A stretch of 64,000 nt of DNA from Hyphomonas beringensis. GTDB taxonomy: Bacteria; Pseudomonadota; Alphaproteobacteria; Caulobacterales; Hyphomonadaceae. The position numbers were made by a program, and so were the translations under genes. The notes under the pieces were generated by a model, which searched no databases, had not been told where the DNA came from, and saw only the letters and a program-made list of their open reading frames with translations. Positions 42,328 through 53,327 of this stretch are shown one piece after another. Numbering within the stretch: the first letter of the stretch is position 1; every line of letters starts with the position of its first letter. The DNA lies in the NCBI RefSeq assembly GCF_000682755.1, contig NZ_AWFF01000013.1, positions 52,784-116,783 on the forward strand, written 5' to 3'.

Positions 42328-42921
42328 TCAGATCCCCTGCCCCGGTGTGGGGTCCTTCAGTTCGACAGCGTCGCTGCGGCGGCGCGAAGTTTGTTTGGCG
42401 ATATTCTGGCGTTTCGTTTCCGGGCGGTGGCGCAGTGTCAGCACAATCGCGCCAATCATTGCGACCAGAAGGATGATGCCGGCCATCTGGAACAACAGCA
42501 GATATTGCGTGTACATCACCTGCCCGATGGCTTCCGTATTGGTGGCTGCGCCAGGCGAAGCATCAAATGTGGACGCGTTGGTGGAAGTTCCGAAGACGGT
42601 CGCAAGCACGATCTCGGCCGCGAAAATGACACCAACAAGGACCGCGAACGGCCAGTATCGCAAGGTGCCCTGCTTCAGCTCAACAAAGTCCACATCTAGC
42701 ATCATGACGACAAAAAGGAACAACACCGCCACCGCGCCGACATAAACAACGACCAGAAGCATGGCGAGGAATTCCGCGCCGATCAGGACCAGAAGGCCTG
42801 CGGATGAAAAGAATGCGAGGATCAGCCACAACACGGAGTGAACCGGGTTGCGTGCCATGATCACGGACAATGCCGAGACGAGCACGACCAGCGCGATCAG
42901 ATAGAAAGCGTAGACTGCCAC
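42328..42921 (-). CDS. nuoJ: NADH-quinone oxidoreductase subunit J
   Basis: Membrane subunit of complex I, 197 residues, with four or five hydrophobic segments and the family stretch [20 protein letters not shown]. It starts with GTG, preceded by GAAGGG. The basic, charged C-terminus (RHRPETKRQ onward) is normal. The 61-base gap to nuoI is the widest in the second half of the operon. Confidence 0.96.
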   Translation of the reverse strand: MAVYAFYLIALVVLVSALSVIMARNPVHSVLWLILAFFSSAGLLVLIGAEFLAMLLVVVYVGAVAVLFLFVVMMLDVDFVELKQGTLRYWPFAVLVGVIFAAEIVLATVFGTSTNASTFDASPGAATNTEAIGQVMYTQYLLLFQMAGIILLVAMIGAIVLTLRHRPETKRQNIAKQTSRRRSDAVELKDPTPGQGI

Positions 42922-42982
42922 AGCCCTTCTAGGCCCCCTTCTTGGTGGAGCGAGCGCTCCACGAGTTTCAATTTACAGCGCC

Positions 42983-43468
42983 TTAACGATAAGGCGCGTC
43001 GAGTTCCAAATTCTTCGCGATCAGCCGTTCCCAGCGGTCGCCATTCGCGAGCAGACGGTCTTTGTCATAGAACAACTCCTCGCGTGTTTCGGTCGCGAAT
43101 TCGAAATTCGGACCTTCAACAATTGCATCCACTGGGCATGCTTCCTGGCAGAAGCCACAATAGATGCATTTCACCATATCGATGTCATACCGCGTCGTGC
43201 GACGGGCGCCGTCGGCACGAGGCTCCGCCTCAATCGTGATGGCCTGCGCCGGACAGATTGCTTCACAGAGTTTACATGCGATGCAGCGCTCTTCCCCGCT
43301 GGGATAGCGACGCAGCGCATGCTCACCGCGGAAACGTGGGGACAGCGGGTTCTTCTCGAACGGGTAGTTTACGGTTGCCTTGCGGCGGAACATCTCCCGG
43401 GTTGCCACAACAAAGGCCCCGAGGAAATCTGTCAGCAGTGCACCGCGTATGGTTTGCGCCAGGCTCAT
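42983..43468 (-). CDS. nuoI: NADH-quinone oxidoreductase subunit I
   Basis: Ferredoxin-like subunit holding clusters N6a and N6b. Two four-cysteine motifs are intact: C62, C65, C68, C72 and C101, C104, C107, C111. 161 residues, with a short N-terminal helix. Start overlaps the nuoH stop (ATGA). Confidence 0.98.
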   Translation of the reverse strand: MSLAQTIRGALLTDFLGAFVVATREMFRRKATVNYPFEKNPLSPRFRGEHALRRYPSGEERCIACKLCEAICPAQAITIEAEPRADGARRTTRYDIDMVKCIYCGFCQEACPVDAIVEGPNFEFATETREELFYDKDRLLANGDRWERLIAKNLELDAPYR

Positions 43469-44556
43469 GACTGCACTCCCATATAAACGACATATCCCGC
43501 CACGATCAGCACAGCAGCCAGAGATGTCGGCAGAAACACTTTCCAGCCCAGACGCATCAACTGGTCATAGCGGTAGCGGGGCACGATGGCTTTCACCATT
43601 GCAAAAAGGAAGAAGAAGAAAAGGATCTTGAACATGAACCAGAACAGGCCGGCAAAGGCGTTCAGGAACGGGTGATCGCGTACGAAATCCTCACCCAGCG
43701 GGATCGGACCATGCCAGCCACCAAGGAAAAGGATGGTCATCATCGCGCACATCAGAACGATGTTCAGATACTCGCCCAGCATGAACAGCAGGTACGGTGT
43801 GGAACCATACTCAACCTGATAGCCGGCAACGAGTTCGGATTCCGCTTCAGGAAGGTCGAAAGGAGGCCGGTTTGTTTCAGCCAGCGCCGAGATGAAGAAG
43901 ATCACAAACATCGGGAACATGACGATGATCAGCGGAAAATTCTGGAAGCTGAAGGCGTGCCAGTTCCAGAAACCGCCATCCTGATTGTTGACAATGTCGG
44001 TCAGGTTCATGGAACCGACCTGCAGGATAACCGTCACAATGACGAAGCCGATTGAGACCTCATACGAGACCATCTGCGCCGCCGAGCGCAACGCACCCAG
44101 GAATGGATACTTCGAGTTGGAAGCCCAGCCACCCATGATGATGCCATAGACACCAAGAGAGCTGATCGCGAAGAGATAAAGAATCCCGACGTTCAGGTTT
44201 GAAATAACCCAACTGGTTCCACTGGTCGTACCCGGCGCGACAGGGATGGCCGACCAGGATGCAAAAGCCAGAGTACAGGTGAGGATCGGCGCCAAGATGA
44301 AAACCGTCTTGTTGGCACCTGCCGGAATGACGATTTCCTTGATCAGGAACTTGCCGAAGTCAGCAAAGGACTGAAGCAAACCGAACGGGCCGACAACGTT
44401 AGGCCCTTTCCGCATCATCACACCTGCCCAGACTTTACGGTCCAGTAGCAGAAGAAAGGCAATCGACAACAGAAGAACCAGGGTGAACAGGGCAATCTGC
44501 CCCAGAACCAGAAGCGGCCCCCAAAGCTGTCCAAAAGACTCGACGTAGTTGCTCAT
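43465..44556 (-). CDS. nuoH: NADH-quinone oxidoreductase subunit H
   Basis: Quinone-site membrane subunit of complex I, 363 residues and eight hydrophobic segments. The [18 protein letters not shown] and [20 protein letters not shown] motifs (quinone pocket and E-channel) are intact. Starts ten bases after the nuoG stop. Confidence 0.98.
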   Translation of the reverse strand: MSNYVESFGQLWGPLLVLGQIALFTLVLLLSIAFLLLLDRKVWAGVMMRKGPNVVGPFGLLQSFADFGKFLIKEIVIPAGANKTVFILAPILTCTLAFASWSAIPVAPGTTSGTSWVISNLNVGILYLFAISSLGVYGIIMGGWASNSKYPFLGALRSAAQMVSYEVSIGFVIVTVILQVGSMNLTDIVNNQDGGFWNWHAFSFQNFPLIIVMFPMFVIFFISALAETNRPPFDLPEAESELVAGYQVEYGSTPYLLFMLGEYLNIVLMCAMMTILFLGGWHGPIPLGEDFVRDHPFLNAFAGLFWFMFKILFFFFLFAMVKAIVPRYRYDQLMRLGWKVFLPTSLAAVLIVAGYVVYMGVQS

Positions 44557-44566
44557 GGCGCCCGCC

Positions 44567-46666
44567 CTACTCCGCTGCTACCGGAGTGTCCAGCGCTGAG
44601 GCCAGCGCAGAACATTCGGCCATTGTCTTAGATGCACGGGCGATCGGGTTGGTCATGTAGAAATCATCTACAACCGCTCCAAACGAGACGCTGGTCAGCG
44701 CCGCCGAGGCACTCGTCATAGGCTGTTTCAGAGCCTCAATTCCCCGTACGCCAGGCGCAAAGCCGAGACCGGAGAACACGGTGCTTTCGCCTTCTGCACC
44801 CCGCAAAACGCCTCTCAAGGCGTCAGCCGTGTCATAAGCAAGCGTCTTGCCCATCACATCTGACAGGGCACGGAAAATGGCCCAACCTTCGCGCGCCTCG
44901 CCCTTGGGCTGGACAGCCCTTGAGGTCATCTGGACGCGTCCTTCGGTGTTCACATATGTCGCAGCCATTTCGGTGTAAGCAGCAGACGGCAGAATGATGT
45001 CCGCCCGCGCAGCACCTGCATCTCCGTGGGAGCCGACATAGATAACCTTGGAATCGCCCAAGCTTGAGAGGTCCACCTCGTCTGCCCCAAGAAGAACAAC
45101 TGTCTCCATGCCGCCAGAGAGGATAGCAGCTGTGTCTGCGCCGTCATCTGCCGGAACGAAGCCGACATCAAGGGCGCCAACACGGCCTGCCGCATTGTGC
45201 AGCACACCGAAGCCAGCCCAATCTTCCTTGATCGCGCCAACTTCATTCGCAAGCTTCAGGGCAGAGGCAAGAACGGCTTCACCGTCTTCACCACACAGAG
45301 CCCCCTCACCCACGACAATCATCGGACGCTCGGCAGAGGCCAGTGCCTTGCCAAAATCCGTATCACGAACATTTGTCAGCGCATCCGCGCCTTGGCCTAG
45401 CCATTCATGATCATAGGTAAGATCTGCAGCTTCGCCGATCCGGCCGACTTTCAGATCAGCCCACAGCCATGTCTTGCGAATGCGGGCATTCCAGACGGCG
45501 GCTTCGACGCGTGGATTGGCGCCGACCAGAAGCAGCATGTCCGCCTCTTCAACACCCGCAAGCGTGCCATTCAGGATGTAGCGCTCGCGAACACCGTCGG
45601 TGCCATACTTGGCCCCGGCCGGGCGGCAGTCGGTGCTGTTTACACCAAGCGCGCGGAACAGATCCAGCGCTGCCTTGGCCTGCTCGACTTCGATCAGGTC
45701 ACCCGCAACAACGCCGATCTTGTCTGCACTCACAGACAGGGCTTCTTTCGCGGCAGCGAAAGCCTCTCCCCAAGTGGCGGCGCGCAGGCGGCCATTTTCG
45801 CGAATGTAAGGCTTGTCGAGGCGCTGGCGGGCAAGTCCATCCCACACAAAGCGGGATTTGTCGGACAGCCACTCCTCGTTAATTTCCTCATTGGTCTCCG
45901 GCAGGATGCGCATCACGCCGTCACCCTTTGCATCAACTCGAATAGAGGCGCCCATGGCGTCCATCACATCGATCGATGATGTCTTGCGCAGCTCCCAAGG
46001 GCGGGCATTGAACGCGTAGGGCTTGGAGGTCAGCGCGCCAACAGGGCAAAGATCGATGACATTGCCCGACAGCTCAGATGTCAGACTCTTTTCAAGATAC
46101 GTTGTGATCTCCGCACCTTCGCCGCGGCTGATCATGCCAAGTTCTTCAACACCGGCCACTTCAGCGGAGAAACGCACACAGCGCGTACACTGAATACAAC
46201 GCGTCATGATCGTCTTGACCAGCGGCCCCATATACTTGTCTTCAACAGCGCGCTTGTTCTCTTCATAGCGGCTGCCGGCACGGCCATAGGCCATGGCCTG
46301 GTCCTGCAGGTCACATTCACCGCCCTGGTCGCAGATCGGGCAATCCAGCGGGTGGTTGATAAGCAGGAATTCCATCACGCCGTTGCGGGCCTTGTCGACA
46401 TAGTCGCCCTTGGTGCGGATGTTCGGCGCAGAACCATCCCGGTTCGGGCGCATGTCGCCAACCGTCTGGGCACAGGAGGCAATCGGCTTCGGCGCGCCTT
46501 CCCATTCCACAAGGCACATGCGGCAGTTACCGGCCACGGACAGACGCTCGTGATAGCAGAAGCGAGGGATCTCAGCGCCAGCCTCCTCACACGCCTGCAT
46601 CAGCGTGTAATGACGCGGGACCTCAATGTCCTTGCCGTCGATATTCAGCTTGAAGGTATCGGACAT
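44567..46666 (-). CDS. nuoG: NADH-quinone oxidoreductase subunit G
   Basis: Large iron-sulfur subunit of the peripheral arm. The N-terminal [2Fe-2S] domain (residues about 1-80, CRMCLVE), the His-cysteine [4Fe-4S] motif ([19 protein letters not shown]) and the N4/N5 cluster region ([12 protein letters not shown]) are all visible; the C-terminal molybdopterin-oxidoreductase-like part is degenerate, as usual. 699 residues. Follows nuoF after six bases. Confidence 0.97.
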   Translation of the reverse strand: MSDTFKLNIDGKDIEVPRHYTLMQACEEAGAEIPRFCYHERLSVAGNCRMCLVEWEGAPKPIASCAQTVGDMRPNRDGSAPNIRTKGDYVDKARNGVMEFLLINHPLDCPICDQGGECDLQDQAMAYGRAGSRYEENKRAVEDKYMGPLVKTIMTRCIQCTRCVRFSAEVAGVEELGMISRGEGAEITTYLEKSLTSELSGNVIDLCPVGALTSKPYAFNARPWELRKTSSIDVMDAMGASIRVDAKGDGVMRILPETNEEINEEWLSDKSRFVWDGLARQRLDKPYIRENGRLRAATWGEAFAAAKEALSVSADKIGVVAGDLIEVEQAKAALDLFRALGVNSTDCRPAGAKYGTDGVRERYILNGTLAGVEEADMLLLVGANPRVEAAVWNARIRKTWLWADLKVGRIGEAADLTYDHEWLGQGADALTNVRDTDFGKALASAERPMIVVGEGALCGEDGEAVLASALKLANEVGAIKEDWAGFGVLHNAAGRVGALDVGFVPADDGADTAAILSGGMETVVLLGADEVDLSSLGDSKVIYVGSHGDAGAARADIILPSAAYTEMAATYVNTEGRVQMTSRAVQPKGEAREGWAIFRALSDVMGKTLAYDTADALRGVLRGAEGESTVFSGLGFAPGVRGIEALKQPMTSASAALTSVSFGAVVDDFYMTNPIARASKTMAECSALASALDTPVAAE

Positions 46667-46672
46667 ATGCCT

Positions 46673-47977
46673 TTACTCCGCTGCCACGACTGCGCCCTGC
46701 ACCATGGCGCGCGGCAGCCTGTATTGATTGATGCGTTCTTCGATCTCGTGACGGAAGTGACGGATAAGCCCCTGGATTGGCCAGGCCGCTGCGTCGCCCA
46801 GAGCACAGATTGTGTGACCTTCCACCTGCTTGGTAACGTCCAGCAGTGTTTCGATCTCATCATGCTCGGCTTCGCCTTTGACCATGCGCTCCATGACGCG
46901 CCACATCCAGCCCGTGCCCTCACGACACGGCGTACACTGACCGCAGCTCTCATGCTTGTAGAAGTAAGCAAGGCGGGCGATCGCCTTGATCAGGTCTGTA
47001 TCCTTGTCCATTACGATGACAGCCGCTGTGCCGAGACCTGATTTCAGATCCCGCAGGGTGTCAAAGTCCATATAGGCGTCCATGATCTGCTCGGCCGGAA
47101 CCATCGGCACGGAAGATCCGCCCGGGATCACTGCCTTCAGATTGTCCCAGCCGCCGCGAATGCCGCCGCAATGAGTGTCGATCAGCTCACGGAACGTGAT
47201 CGACATCTCTTCTTCCACATTGCATGGCTTGTTCACGTGGCCGGAAATGCAGAACAGCTTTGTGCCGGCATTGTTCGGACGGCCGAAGCCGGCAAACCAC
47301 TCAGCGCCGCGACGCAAGATGGTCGGCGCAACCGCAATCGACTCAACATTGTTCACCGTCGTCGGGCAGCCATAGAGACCGGCATTGGCCGGGAATGGCG
47401 GCTTCAGGCGCGGCTGGCCTTTCTTGCCTTCCAGGCTTTCCAGCAGAGCGGTCTCTTCACCGCAGATATAAGCGCCAGCACCGTGATGGACATAAAGATC
47501 GAAATCCCAGCCATTCACATTGTCCTTGCCGATCAGCTTTGCCTCATAGGCTTCCTTGACGGCCTTTTCGAGCGCGTGGCGCTCATTGATGTACTCGCCA
47601 CGAATATAAACATAGCATTTGTGTGCGCGCATCGCGCGGCTGGCCACCATGCAGCCCTCGATCAGCAGATGCGGATCGTGGCGCATAATTTCGCGGTCCT
47701 TACATGTGCCGGGTTCCGATTCGTCGGCATTGACGACCAGATAGTGTGGACGCTCCCGCACCTCCTTCGGCATGAAGGTCCACTTCAGTCCGGTCGGAAA
47801 GCCCGCGCCACCCCGGCCGCGCAGACCGGACGCCTTGATCTGGTCGCAGATCCAGTCCGGCCCCTGATCCAGCATCTCTTTGGTCAGATGCCAAGCGCCA
47901 CGTTTTTTCGCGGACTCCAGATCTGGCGAGTGCAGACCATAGAGGTTTGTGAAGATGCGATCCTTGTCCTGCAACAT
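46673..47977 (-). CDS. nuoF: NADH-quinone oxidoreductase subunit F
   Basis: NADH-binding flavoprotein subunit with FMN and the N3 [4Fe-4S] cluster. The NADH/FMN loop [13 protein letters not shown] is at about residues 53-65, [17 protein letters not shown] follows, and the cluster motif is [11 protein letters not shown]. 434 residues. Follows nuoE after three bases. Confidence 0.98.
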   Translation of the reverse strand: MLQDKDRIFTNLYGLHSPDLESAKKRGAWHLTKEMLDQGPDWICDQIKASGLRGRGGAGFPTGLKWTFMPKEVRERPHYLVVNADESEPGTCKDREIMRHDPHLLIEGCMVASRAMRAHKCYVYIRGEYINERHALEKAVKEAYEAKLIGKDNVNGWDFDLYVHHGAGAYICGEETALLESLEGKKGQPRLKPPFPANAGLYGCPTTVNNVESIAVAPTILRRGAEWFAGFGRPNNAGTKLFCISGHVNKPCNVEEEMSITFRELIDTHCGGIRGGWDNLKAVIPGGSSVPMVPAEQIMDAYMDFDTLRDLKSGLGTAAVIVMDKDTDLIKAIARLAYFYKHESCGQCTPCREGTGWMWRVMERMVKGEAEHDEIETLLDVTKQVEGHTICALGDAAAWPIQGLIRHFRHEIEERINQYRLPRAMVQGAVVAAE

Positions 47978-47980
47978 GGC

Positions 47981-49075
47981 CTAGTCCTCATCATCCTGGC
48001 TGGAGGGGACATCGCCCGCATCCACGCGCTTGGAGAATTCTGTTTCGCCGCCTTCGGCCAGTGTTTTGGCCTGGCCGATCCAGCCTTCACGTTCGATCCG
48101 GCCAGGAAAGCTCATATAGTCTTCCACCCAGTCAACATTTTCCGGTGTCCAGGCAGCGATTTGCTTGAAGGTGAAAACACCGAGTTCATTGAGCGCGTCT
48201 TCGTTCTTCGGACCGATACCCTTAATGCGCTTGAGATCGTCCTGCTCTTCAGCAGTCACCTCAACCGTTTCCGGGCGCTCGCCAGCCAGATTTTCCTTCT
48301 CCTTATTGGAGATGAGAGTGGTCTTGCCGGTGTTACTATCCTTGGGAACTTCACGCTTGGTGTTTGTCGGCGCGGCCTCTTCCGGCTTCGCGGCTGACGA
48401 TGCCTCAGGGGCCTCGGCTTTGTCTTCTGCCAGATTTGGCAGGCGCGAGACCTCGTTGCGGCTGCCATCAAACAGAGCCGGGTCCGTCAGAATGGCCGTG
48501 CCACCTTCCGGCGCGCTATTGATCCGATCAACCTGAGGGCCAGCCTGAGCCTCAACACCATTTTTGAGCTTGCCTATGATTTCCTGGAGGGAGTCTTCCG
48601 TCAGATCTTCGTAATAGTCATCATTGATCTGAACCATTGGCGCATTCACACACGCACCGAGGCATTCAACCTCTTCCCAGGAAAGACGGCCATCATCCGT
48701 TACGTACATCGGATTACCGATTTCAGTCTTGCAGACGTCTTTCAGGCGGTCTGCACCACGAAGCTGGCACGGCGTCGTGCCGCAAAGCTGGATGTGATAC
48801 TTTCCTACGGGCTGCAGACGGAACATCGTGTAGAAGGTCGCGACCTCATACACACGGATGTACGGCATCTCCAGGCGATCCGCGACTTCGCGCATCGCCG
48901 GCTCTGACAACCAGCCTGCATTATCCTTTTGTGCCAGCCACAATAGCGGGATCACAGCGGAGCGCTGCTTCTCTGCCGGATACTTACCCCGCCAGAAAGC
49001 AATCTTCTCTTCAGTTTCAGGCTTAAAGGCGAACGTGTCGCCACCAGCCTCAAGATCAAAACGGCGCAGTGCCAC
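47981..49075 (-). CDS. nuoE: NADH-quinone oxidoreductase subunit E with a C-terminal helix-hairpin-helix extension
   Basis: Carries the N1a [2Fe-2S] cluster; ligands are C98, C103, C138 and C142. The core ends near residue 175. A low-complexity Ala/Glu/Lys/Pro linker (about 180-275) then joins a helix-hairpin-helix-like module at 281-340 (LKRIKGIGPKNEDALNELGV, then QIAAWTPENVDWVEDYM). At 364 residues the protein is roughly twice the E. coli length. Such tails occur in other alphaproteobacterial NuoE proteins, but their role is unclear. Start is GTG with AGGAAGGA upstream. Confidence 0.95.
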   Translation of the reverse strand: MALRRFDLEAGGDTFAFKPETEEKIAFWRGKYPAEKQRSAVIPLLWLAQKDNAGWLSEPAMREVADRLEMPYIRVYEVATFYTMFRLQPVGKYHIQLCGTTPCQLRGADRLKDVCKTEIGNPMYVTDDGRLSWEEVECLGACVNAPMVQINDDYYEDLTEDSLQEIIGKLKNGVEAQAGPQVDRINSAPEGGTAILTDPALFDGSRNEVSRLPNLAEDKAEAPEASSAAKPEEAAPTNTKREVPKDSNTGKTTLISNKEKENLAGERPETVEVTAEEQDDLKRIKGIGPKNEDALNELGVFTFKQIAAWTPENVDWVEDYMSFPGRIEREGWIGQAKTLAEGGETEFSKRVDAGDVPSSQDDED

Positions 49076-49107
49076 TACTCGATCCTTCCTGCATAAAACA
49101 TTTCAGC

Positions 49108-49127
49108 TTCATCCCATGACGGATGAA
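49108..49127 (-). other. Intercistronic hairpin between nuoD and nuoE
   Basis: TTCATCC and GGATGAA (seven-base arms, six-base loop) in the 79-base gap between nuoD and nuoE. No T-run follows on the minus strand, so it is not a terminator; an mRNA processing or stability role is possible. Confidence 0.35.
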
Positions 49128-49154
49128 AAAATTGTGGAGCGAAAGACAAAACAC

Positions 49155-50360
49155 TCACCGGTCAATCTCCCCGAACACGATGTCGAGAGACCCGAGAACG
49201 GCAGAGACGTCTGCCAGCATGTGGCCCTTGCAGAGATGGTCCATCGCCTGAAGGTGCGGATAACCCGGCGCGCGGATCTTCGCACGATACGGTCGGTTTG
49301 TGCCGTCGGAGACCAGATACACCCCGAACTCGCCCTTGGGCGCTTCGATGGCGGCATAGGTTTCGCCTTCCGGAACGTGGAAACCTTCTGTGTACAGCTT
49401 GAAGTGATGGATCAGCGCCTCCATCGAGTTTTTCATCTCGGCGCGACGTGGCGGAGCCATCTTGGAGCCTGGCACAAGAACGGGCCCAGGCCCCTCTTTC
49501 GCCAGCAGCTCAATACATTGCTGCATGATCTTCGTGGACTCACGCATTTCATCCATGCGGCAAACATAGCGGTCGTAATTGTCACCGTTGCGGCCTACCG
49601 GAATCTTGAAGTCGAGTTCTGAATAGCACTCATAAGGTTGCGCGCGGCGCAAATCCCAGGCCAGGCCCGATCCACGCACCATCACACCAGAGAAGCCCCA
49701 ATCCATGATAGTCTTCTCATCCACGACGCCGATATCGACCATACGCTGCTTGAAGATGCGGTTCTCCGTAACGAGGCTCTCAATCTGGTCGAGCACCTTC
49801 GGGAAGTCATCGCACCACTCGGCGATATCATCCAGCAAGGGCTGCGGAAGATCCTGATGAACACCGCCTGGACGGAAATAAGCAGCATGCATCCGGCTAC
49901 CCGATGCGCGTTCGTAGAAAACGCAGAGTTTTTCGCGTTCCTCAAAACACCAGGTGATTGGCGTAAGCGCCCCGACATCCATCACGCCCGTCCCGACATT
50001 CAGCAAGTGGGACATGATCCGGCCGATCTCTGAATAGAGGACACGGATCAGGCTTGCGCGACGCGGAATGGCGACGCCCAGCAGTTTCTCGATCGCCAGA
50101 CACCAGGCATGCTCCTGGTTCATCGGTGAGCAATAGTCCAAGCGGTCAAAGTACGGCATGCCCTGCAGGAAGGTCTTGTACTCCAGCAGCTTCTCCGTGC
50201 CGCGGTGCAACAGGCCAATATGGCTGTCCACCCGGGTCACGACTTCGCCGTCGAGGTCCAGAATCATCCGGAGCACGCCGTGCGCAGCCGGGTGCTGCGG
50301 GCCGAAATTCAATGTGAACTTACGGTCATCAATCTCGGAAATGTGTGCAGTGTCGGCCAT
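49155..50360 (-). CDS. nuoD: NADH-quinone oxidoreductase subunit D
   Basis: 49-kDa homologue that forms the quinone pocket with NuoB. 401 residues; motifs [28 protein letters not shown] and the end VFGEIDR are intact, and the hydrogenase-derived cysteines are lost as in all complex I. Start overlaps the nuoC stop (TAATG). Confidence 0.98.
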   Translation of the reverse strand: MADTAHISEIDDRKFTLNFGPQHPAAHGVLRMILDLDGEVVTRVDSHIGLLHRGTEKLLEYKTFLQGMPYFDRLDYCSPMNQEHAWCLAIEKLLGVAIPRRASLIRVLYSEIGRIMSHLLNVGTGVMDVGALTPITWCFEEREKLCVFYERASGSRMHAAYFRPGGVHQDLPQPLLDDIAEWCDDFPKVLDQIESLVTENRIFKQRMVDIGVVDEKTIMDWGFSGVMVRGSGLAWDLRRAQPYECYSELDFKIPVGRNGDNYDRYVCRMDEMRESTKIMQQCIELLAKEGPGPVLVPGSKMAPPRRAEMKNSMEALIHHFKLYTEGFHVPEGETYAAIEAPKGEFGVYLVSDGTNRPYRAKIRAPGYPHLQAMDHLCKGHMLADVSAVLGSLDIVFGEIDR

Positions 50361-50986
50361 TATTCAGGGGCCTCCTCGGCCTTCTCGTCACCGGGAATCT
50401 GACTGGTCATCCCTTCCCATGGGGAGAGGAAGTCAAAGTTGCGGTACTCCTGAGCCAGCTCAACCGGCTCATAGACCACGCGCTTCTCGAGATCATCGTA
50501 GCGAACTTCGTAATGCCCGGTCAGCGGGAAGTCCTTGCGTAGCGGATAGCCCTCAAAGCCATAGTCCGTCAGAATGCGGCGCAGATCCGGGTGATCGGAG
50601 AACTGGATGCCATACATGTCGAAGGCTTCGCGCTCGAACCAGTTAGCAACGGGCCAAAGGCTCACAACACTTGGAACCGGAGTGTCTTCATCTGTCTGCA
50701 CGCGCACGCGTACCCTGTGATTCATGCGCATGGACAGTAAGTGATAAACAACTTCAAAACGCTCCGCGCGCTCCGGGTAGTCCACTCCGCAAACATCAAT
50801 GAAGGTTTCGAAATTACACTGCTGATCATCCCGCAGGAAGCGGAGCAGACTAAGCACGTGATCGCGCTCGGCCAGAATGGTCAGCTCCCCCAGAACAACA
50901 TTCGCAGCCCGCACAGCATCAGGCTGGCGAGCTGAAATATGCGCCCCGAGATCTTTCAGGGATTCTATGGCTTCGGCGTCAATCAT
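50360..50986 (-). CDS. nuoC: NADH-quinone oxidoreductase subunit C
   Basis: 30-kDa subunit of the peripheral arm, separate from NuoD as usual in alphaproteobacteria. Conserved [20 protein letters not shown] and [19 protein letters not shown] are present. The frame is open far upstream, inside nuoB, but ATG 50986 has AAGGA ahead of it and gives the usual length (208 residues). Confidence 0.97.
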   Translation of the reverse strand: MIDAEAIESLKDLGAHISARQPDAVRAANVVLGELTILAERDHVLSLLRFLRDDQQCNFETFIDVCGVDYPERAERFEVVYHLLSMRMNHRVRVRVQTDEDTPVPSVVSLWPVANWFEREAFDMYGIQFSDHPDLRRILTDYGFEGYPLRKDFPLTGHYEVRYDDLEKRVVYEPVELAQEYRNFDFLSPWEGMTSQIPGDEKAEEAPE

Positions 50987-50996
50987 CACAGGATCC

Positions 50997-51566
50997 TTAG
51001 CGCTCAATCGAACCTTCGCGACGGATTTTCTTCTGAAGCTGAAGGAAACCGTAGACCAGCGCCTCAGCCGTAGGCGGGCACCCAGGAATGTAGATGTCGA
51101 CCGGAACAATCCGGTCACAGCCGCGCACAACGCTGTAGCTATAGTGATAATAGCCGCCGCCATTTGCACAGCTGCCCATGGAGATCACATAGCGCGGGTT
51201 CGGCATCTGGTCGTAAACCTTACGCAGCGCCGGTGCCATCTTGTTGGTCAGCGTGCCAGCAACGATCATCACATCAGACTGGCGCGGTGATCCGCGCGGC
51301 GCCATGCCGAAGCGTTCAAGGTCGTAGCGCGGGTTACCGGCATGCATCATTTCAACAGCACAACAGGCCAGACCAAAGGTCATCCACATTAGCGAGCCTG
51401 TCCGCGCCCACGAAATCAGATCGTCGGCCGCAGCGGTGAAGTAGCCTTTGTCCGCCAGTTGATCCGACAGCCCTGTATAGAAGGGATCATCAGGCCTGGG
51501 CTTGAACCCACCCTCGACACCAGAACGTGAGGCACCAAGCGCATATGGTTTATAATCGTCAGCCAT
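50997..51566 (-). CDS. nuoB: NADH-quinone oxidoreductase subunit B
   Basis: Holds the terminal cluster N2 next to the quinone site. Ligands are the tandem cysteines C68-C69, then C133 (GSCANGGG) and C163 ([10 protein letters not shown]). The ATG at 51566 overlaps the nuoA stop (TAATG) and gives 189 residues; the upstream extension is out of the proper reading context. Confidence 0.98.
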   Translation of the reverse strand: MADDYKPYALGASRSGVEGGFKPRPDDPFYTGLSDQLADKGYFTAAADDLISWARTGSLMWMTFGLACCAVEMMHAGNPRYDLERFGMAPRGSPRQSDVMIVAGTLTNKMAPALRKVYDQMPNPRYVISMGSCANGGGYYHYSYSVVRGCDRIVPVDIYIPGCPPTAEALVYGFLQLQKKIRREGSIER

Positions 51567-51940
51567 TATTCCCACTCCAGCGCACCGCGGCGCCATTCGT
51601 AGATAAACCCAATGGTCAACACGCCCAGGAAAACCACCATGGACCAGAAGCCGACAAGTCCGATTGTGCCGAGGCTGATCGCCCATGGGAACAGGAAAGC
51701 GACCTCAAGGTCGAAAATGATGAACAGGATGGCGACCAGGTAGAAGCGCACATCAAATTTCATCCGTGCATCGTCAAAGGCGGGGAAACCACACTCATAA
51801 GCTGAGTTCTTTTCAGGGTCTGGCTGTGCCGGCGCCAGCAGCGTCGATCCAACGATGAAGAGGCTTGAAATAACCCCACCAATCACCAGGAAAATGATGA
51901 CCGGCAAGTAATCGAGCGCCAAGCGTTCAATCTCTGACAT
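51566..51940 (-). CDS. nuoA: NADH-quinone oxidoreductase subunit A
   Basis: Small membrane subunit (124 residues, three membrane segments) with the conserved [20 protein letters not shown] loop. First gene of the nuoABCDEFGHIJKLMN operon. The 251 bases upstream hold no gene I can support and must contain the operon promoter; a short TGCCC/GGGCA hairpin at 52058-52074 is the only structure I noticed there. Confidence 0.97.
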   Translation of the reverse strand: MSEIERLALDYLPVIIFLVIGGVISSLFIVGSTLLAPAQPDPEKNSAYECGFPAFDDARMKFDVRFYLVAILFIIFDLEVAFLFPWAISLGTIGLVGFWSMVVFLGVLTIGFIYEWRRGALEWE

Positions 51941-52191
51941 GCTGTGTGGTCTCCTGCCAAAAGTTGGCCCATATCTGGCGCCGGATTAGGACGGTTTCGC
52001 TCGTGGCGCAACAGACAGCCGCAATATATCGCAGCTATCAAGTTTAACTCGTGTAAATGCCCAGTTCACGGGCAGTTTGCTGCGGCGCACCGTCACGCCC
52101 GTTTATCACATGACACCAGAAACACGGCGACTCAAATGTCCCTCCAAACTCTACATTGCCTGTTGTGGTGGCGAAACGGGCGCTACCATTG

Positions 52192-53142
52192 TCAGTTATG
52201 AGGCACGCCCAGCGACACAAGCGTTTCAGACGTGAGCCGTCCGAGCATCAGTCTGTTCTGCTGCTGATAGGCCTTCATGGCGCGAAGTGTGTCTTGCCCG
52301 AGGACACCGTCATCCGCGACAGTATATCCCGCCTTCTGCAGAGCACGCTGCAGACTCAGGACGATTTCAGGCGTTATTTCCGAGTCGCAGACGACCTCCT
52401 GCTCGGAAATATGCGCCGGCTGAACCACAACCTGCTTTTCAACTGTCTTGTAGGCTGCTGGCACTGTCACAGCTTCCTGCCTTGGCGGCGTCACAAGACG
52501 CTGCCTGACAATGGTCTCGTATAGTGGGTCAACATCTGCGGCAGCCTCGGCAGATGGCACTTTCACGACCTCTGTAGAGATATCTTCGTAAACCGACGGG
52601 GTGAGACTCGTTTCCACGCGCTGCTTCCGCACGAGGGCTCTTCGCGTTTCCGTGCGATACTTTGCAGGCATCATGACCGGGCAGATGCCCAATTCCTGCA
52701 CCACAGACGCTTCCTCAGCGTTCAGAGTGTGACCTTCGAGATCACATGGGCCGTCCGAAACCTGCCACGTCACATGCGCCGGCTTTATTAGGATCTGCTC
52801 AGTGCGTGTCTCGTACTCGGCGGGGAAAAGCTCAATCTCTGTCTGTTGAGGCGTAATCTCGATTCTCTCTGTCACAGTTTCACTTACAGGGGCGGAAACA
52901 GCTTCATCGATAACGACATCCCGGACCAGTATCTGCTCTGTCACAGTCTCATAGACAGCCGGAATGACACGCACTTCGATATGCTCCGGTATCTCGGAAA
53001 TCTGCTCGGTGATGACCATCGTGACTTCCGGAACGAGAACCTTTGCGACACAGGCCGGCGGGCGGGCTTGCTGCGCGAAAGCGACACCGGCCAGCGCACA
53101 GGCAAATATTGCCAGCCCCAATAGTTTCCTCTGAACAACCAT
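52192..53142 (-). CDS. Secreted repeat protein with C-terminal peptidoglycan-binding domain
   Basis: I do not recognise a named family for the whole protein. After a signal peptide (about 1-23, ending AFA) come six or seven imperfect repeats built on P-A-x-Y-E-T-x-T-E-Q-x-L-V: residues 60-73, 84-97 (degenerate), 106-119, 158-171, 181-194, 204-217 and 227-240. The C-terminal part (258-312) resembles the PG_binding_1 three-helix domain (LQRALQKAGYTVADDGVLG, then DTLRAMKAYQQQ). It contains four cysteines after the signal peptide (31, 133, 154, 252), enough for two disulfides in the periplasm. Start ATG 53142 begins the signal peptide; ATG 53157 is also possible. Possibly an envelope or cell-wall anchor protein. 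Confidence 0.75.
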   Translation of the reverse strand: MVVQRKLLGLAIFACALAGVAFAQQARPPACVAKVLVPEVTMVITEQISEIPEHIEVRVIPAVYETVTEQILVRDVVIDEAVSAPVSETVTERIEITPQQTEIELFPAEYETRTEQILIKPAHVTWQVSDGPCDLEGHTLNAEEASVVQELGICPVMMPAKYRTETRRALVRKQRVETSLTPSVYEDISTEVVKVPSAEAAADVDPLYETIVRQRLVTPPRQEAVTVPAAYKTVEKQVVVQPAHISEQEVVCDSEITPEIVLSLQRALQKAGYTVADDGVLGQDTLRAMKAYQQQNRLMLGRLTSETLVSLGVPHN

Positions 53143-53327
53143 ATATGTCCCGTACATCACCCCTGCCTGCTCTCTCGGAGCAGTCTATCTAATAGTCCAC
53201 ACATAGCTCGCGAGCCATAGAGTGTCTGAACTGGTTCATTCAGCAGGCTGCTTTTGTTCGGCTCTGCCACTGGTTTTCTGCGCAGCACATACTATTACGG
53301 CGGCAACAGAAAGCATCGAGGTTCCAG

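Noticed and set aside
47171..48397. 408-residue frame antisense to nuoE and nuoF
   Set aside because: Shadow frame; both subunits on the other strand have intact cofactor motifs.
51567..51686. N-terminal extension of nuoB
   Set aside because: It lies inside nuoA and lacks family similarity; ATG 51566 overlaps the nuoA stop.
51941..52191. 85-residue plus-strand frame upstream of nuoA
   Set aside because: No ribosome site, domain or codon pattern; more likely the nuo promoter region.
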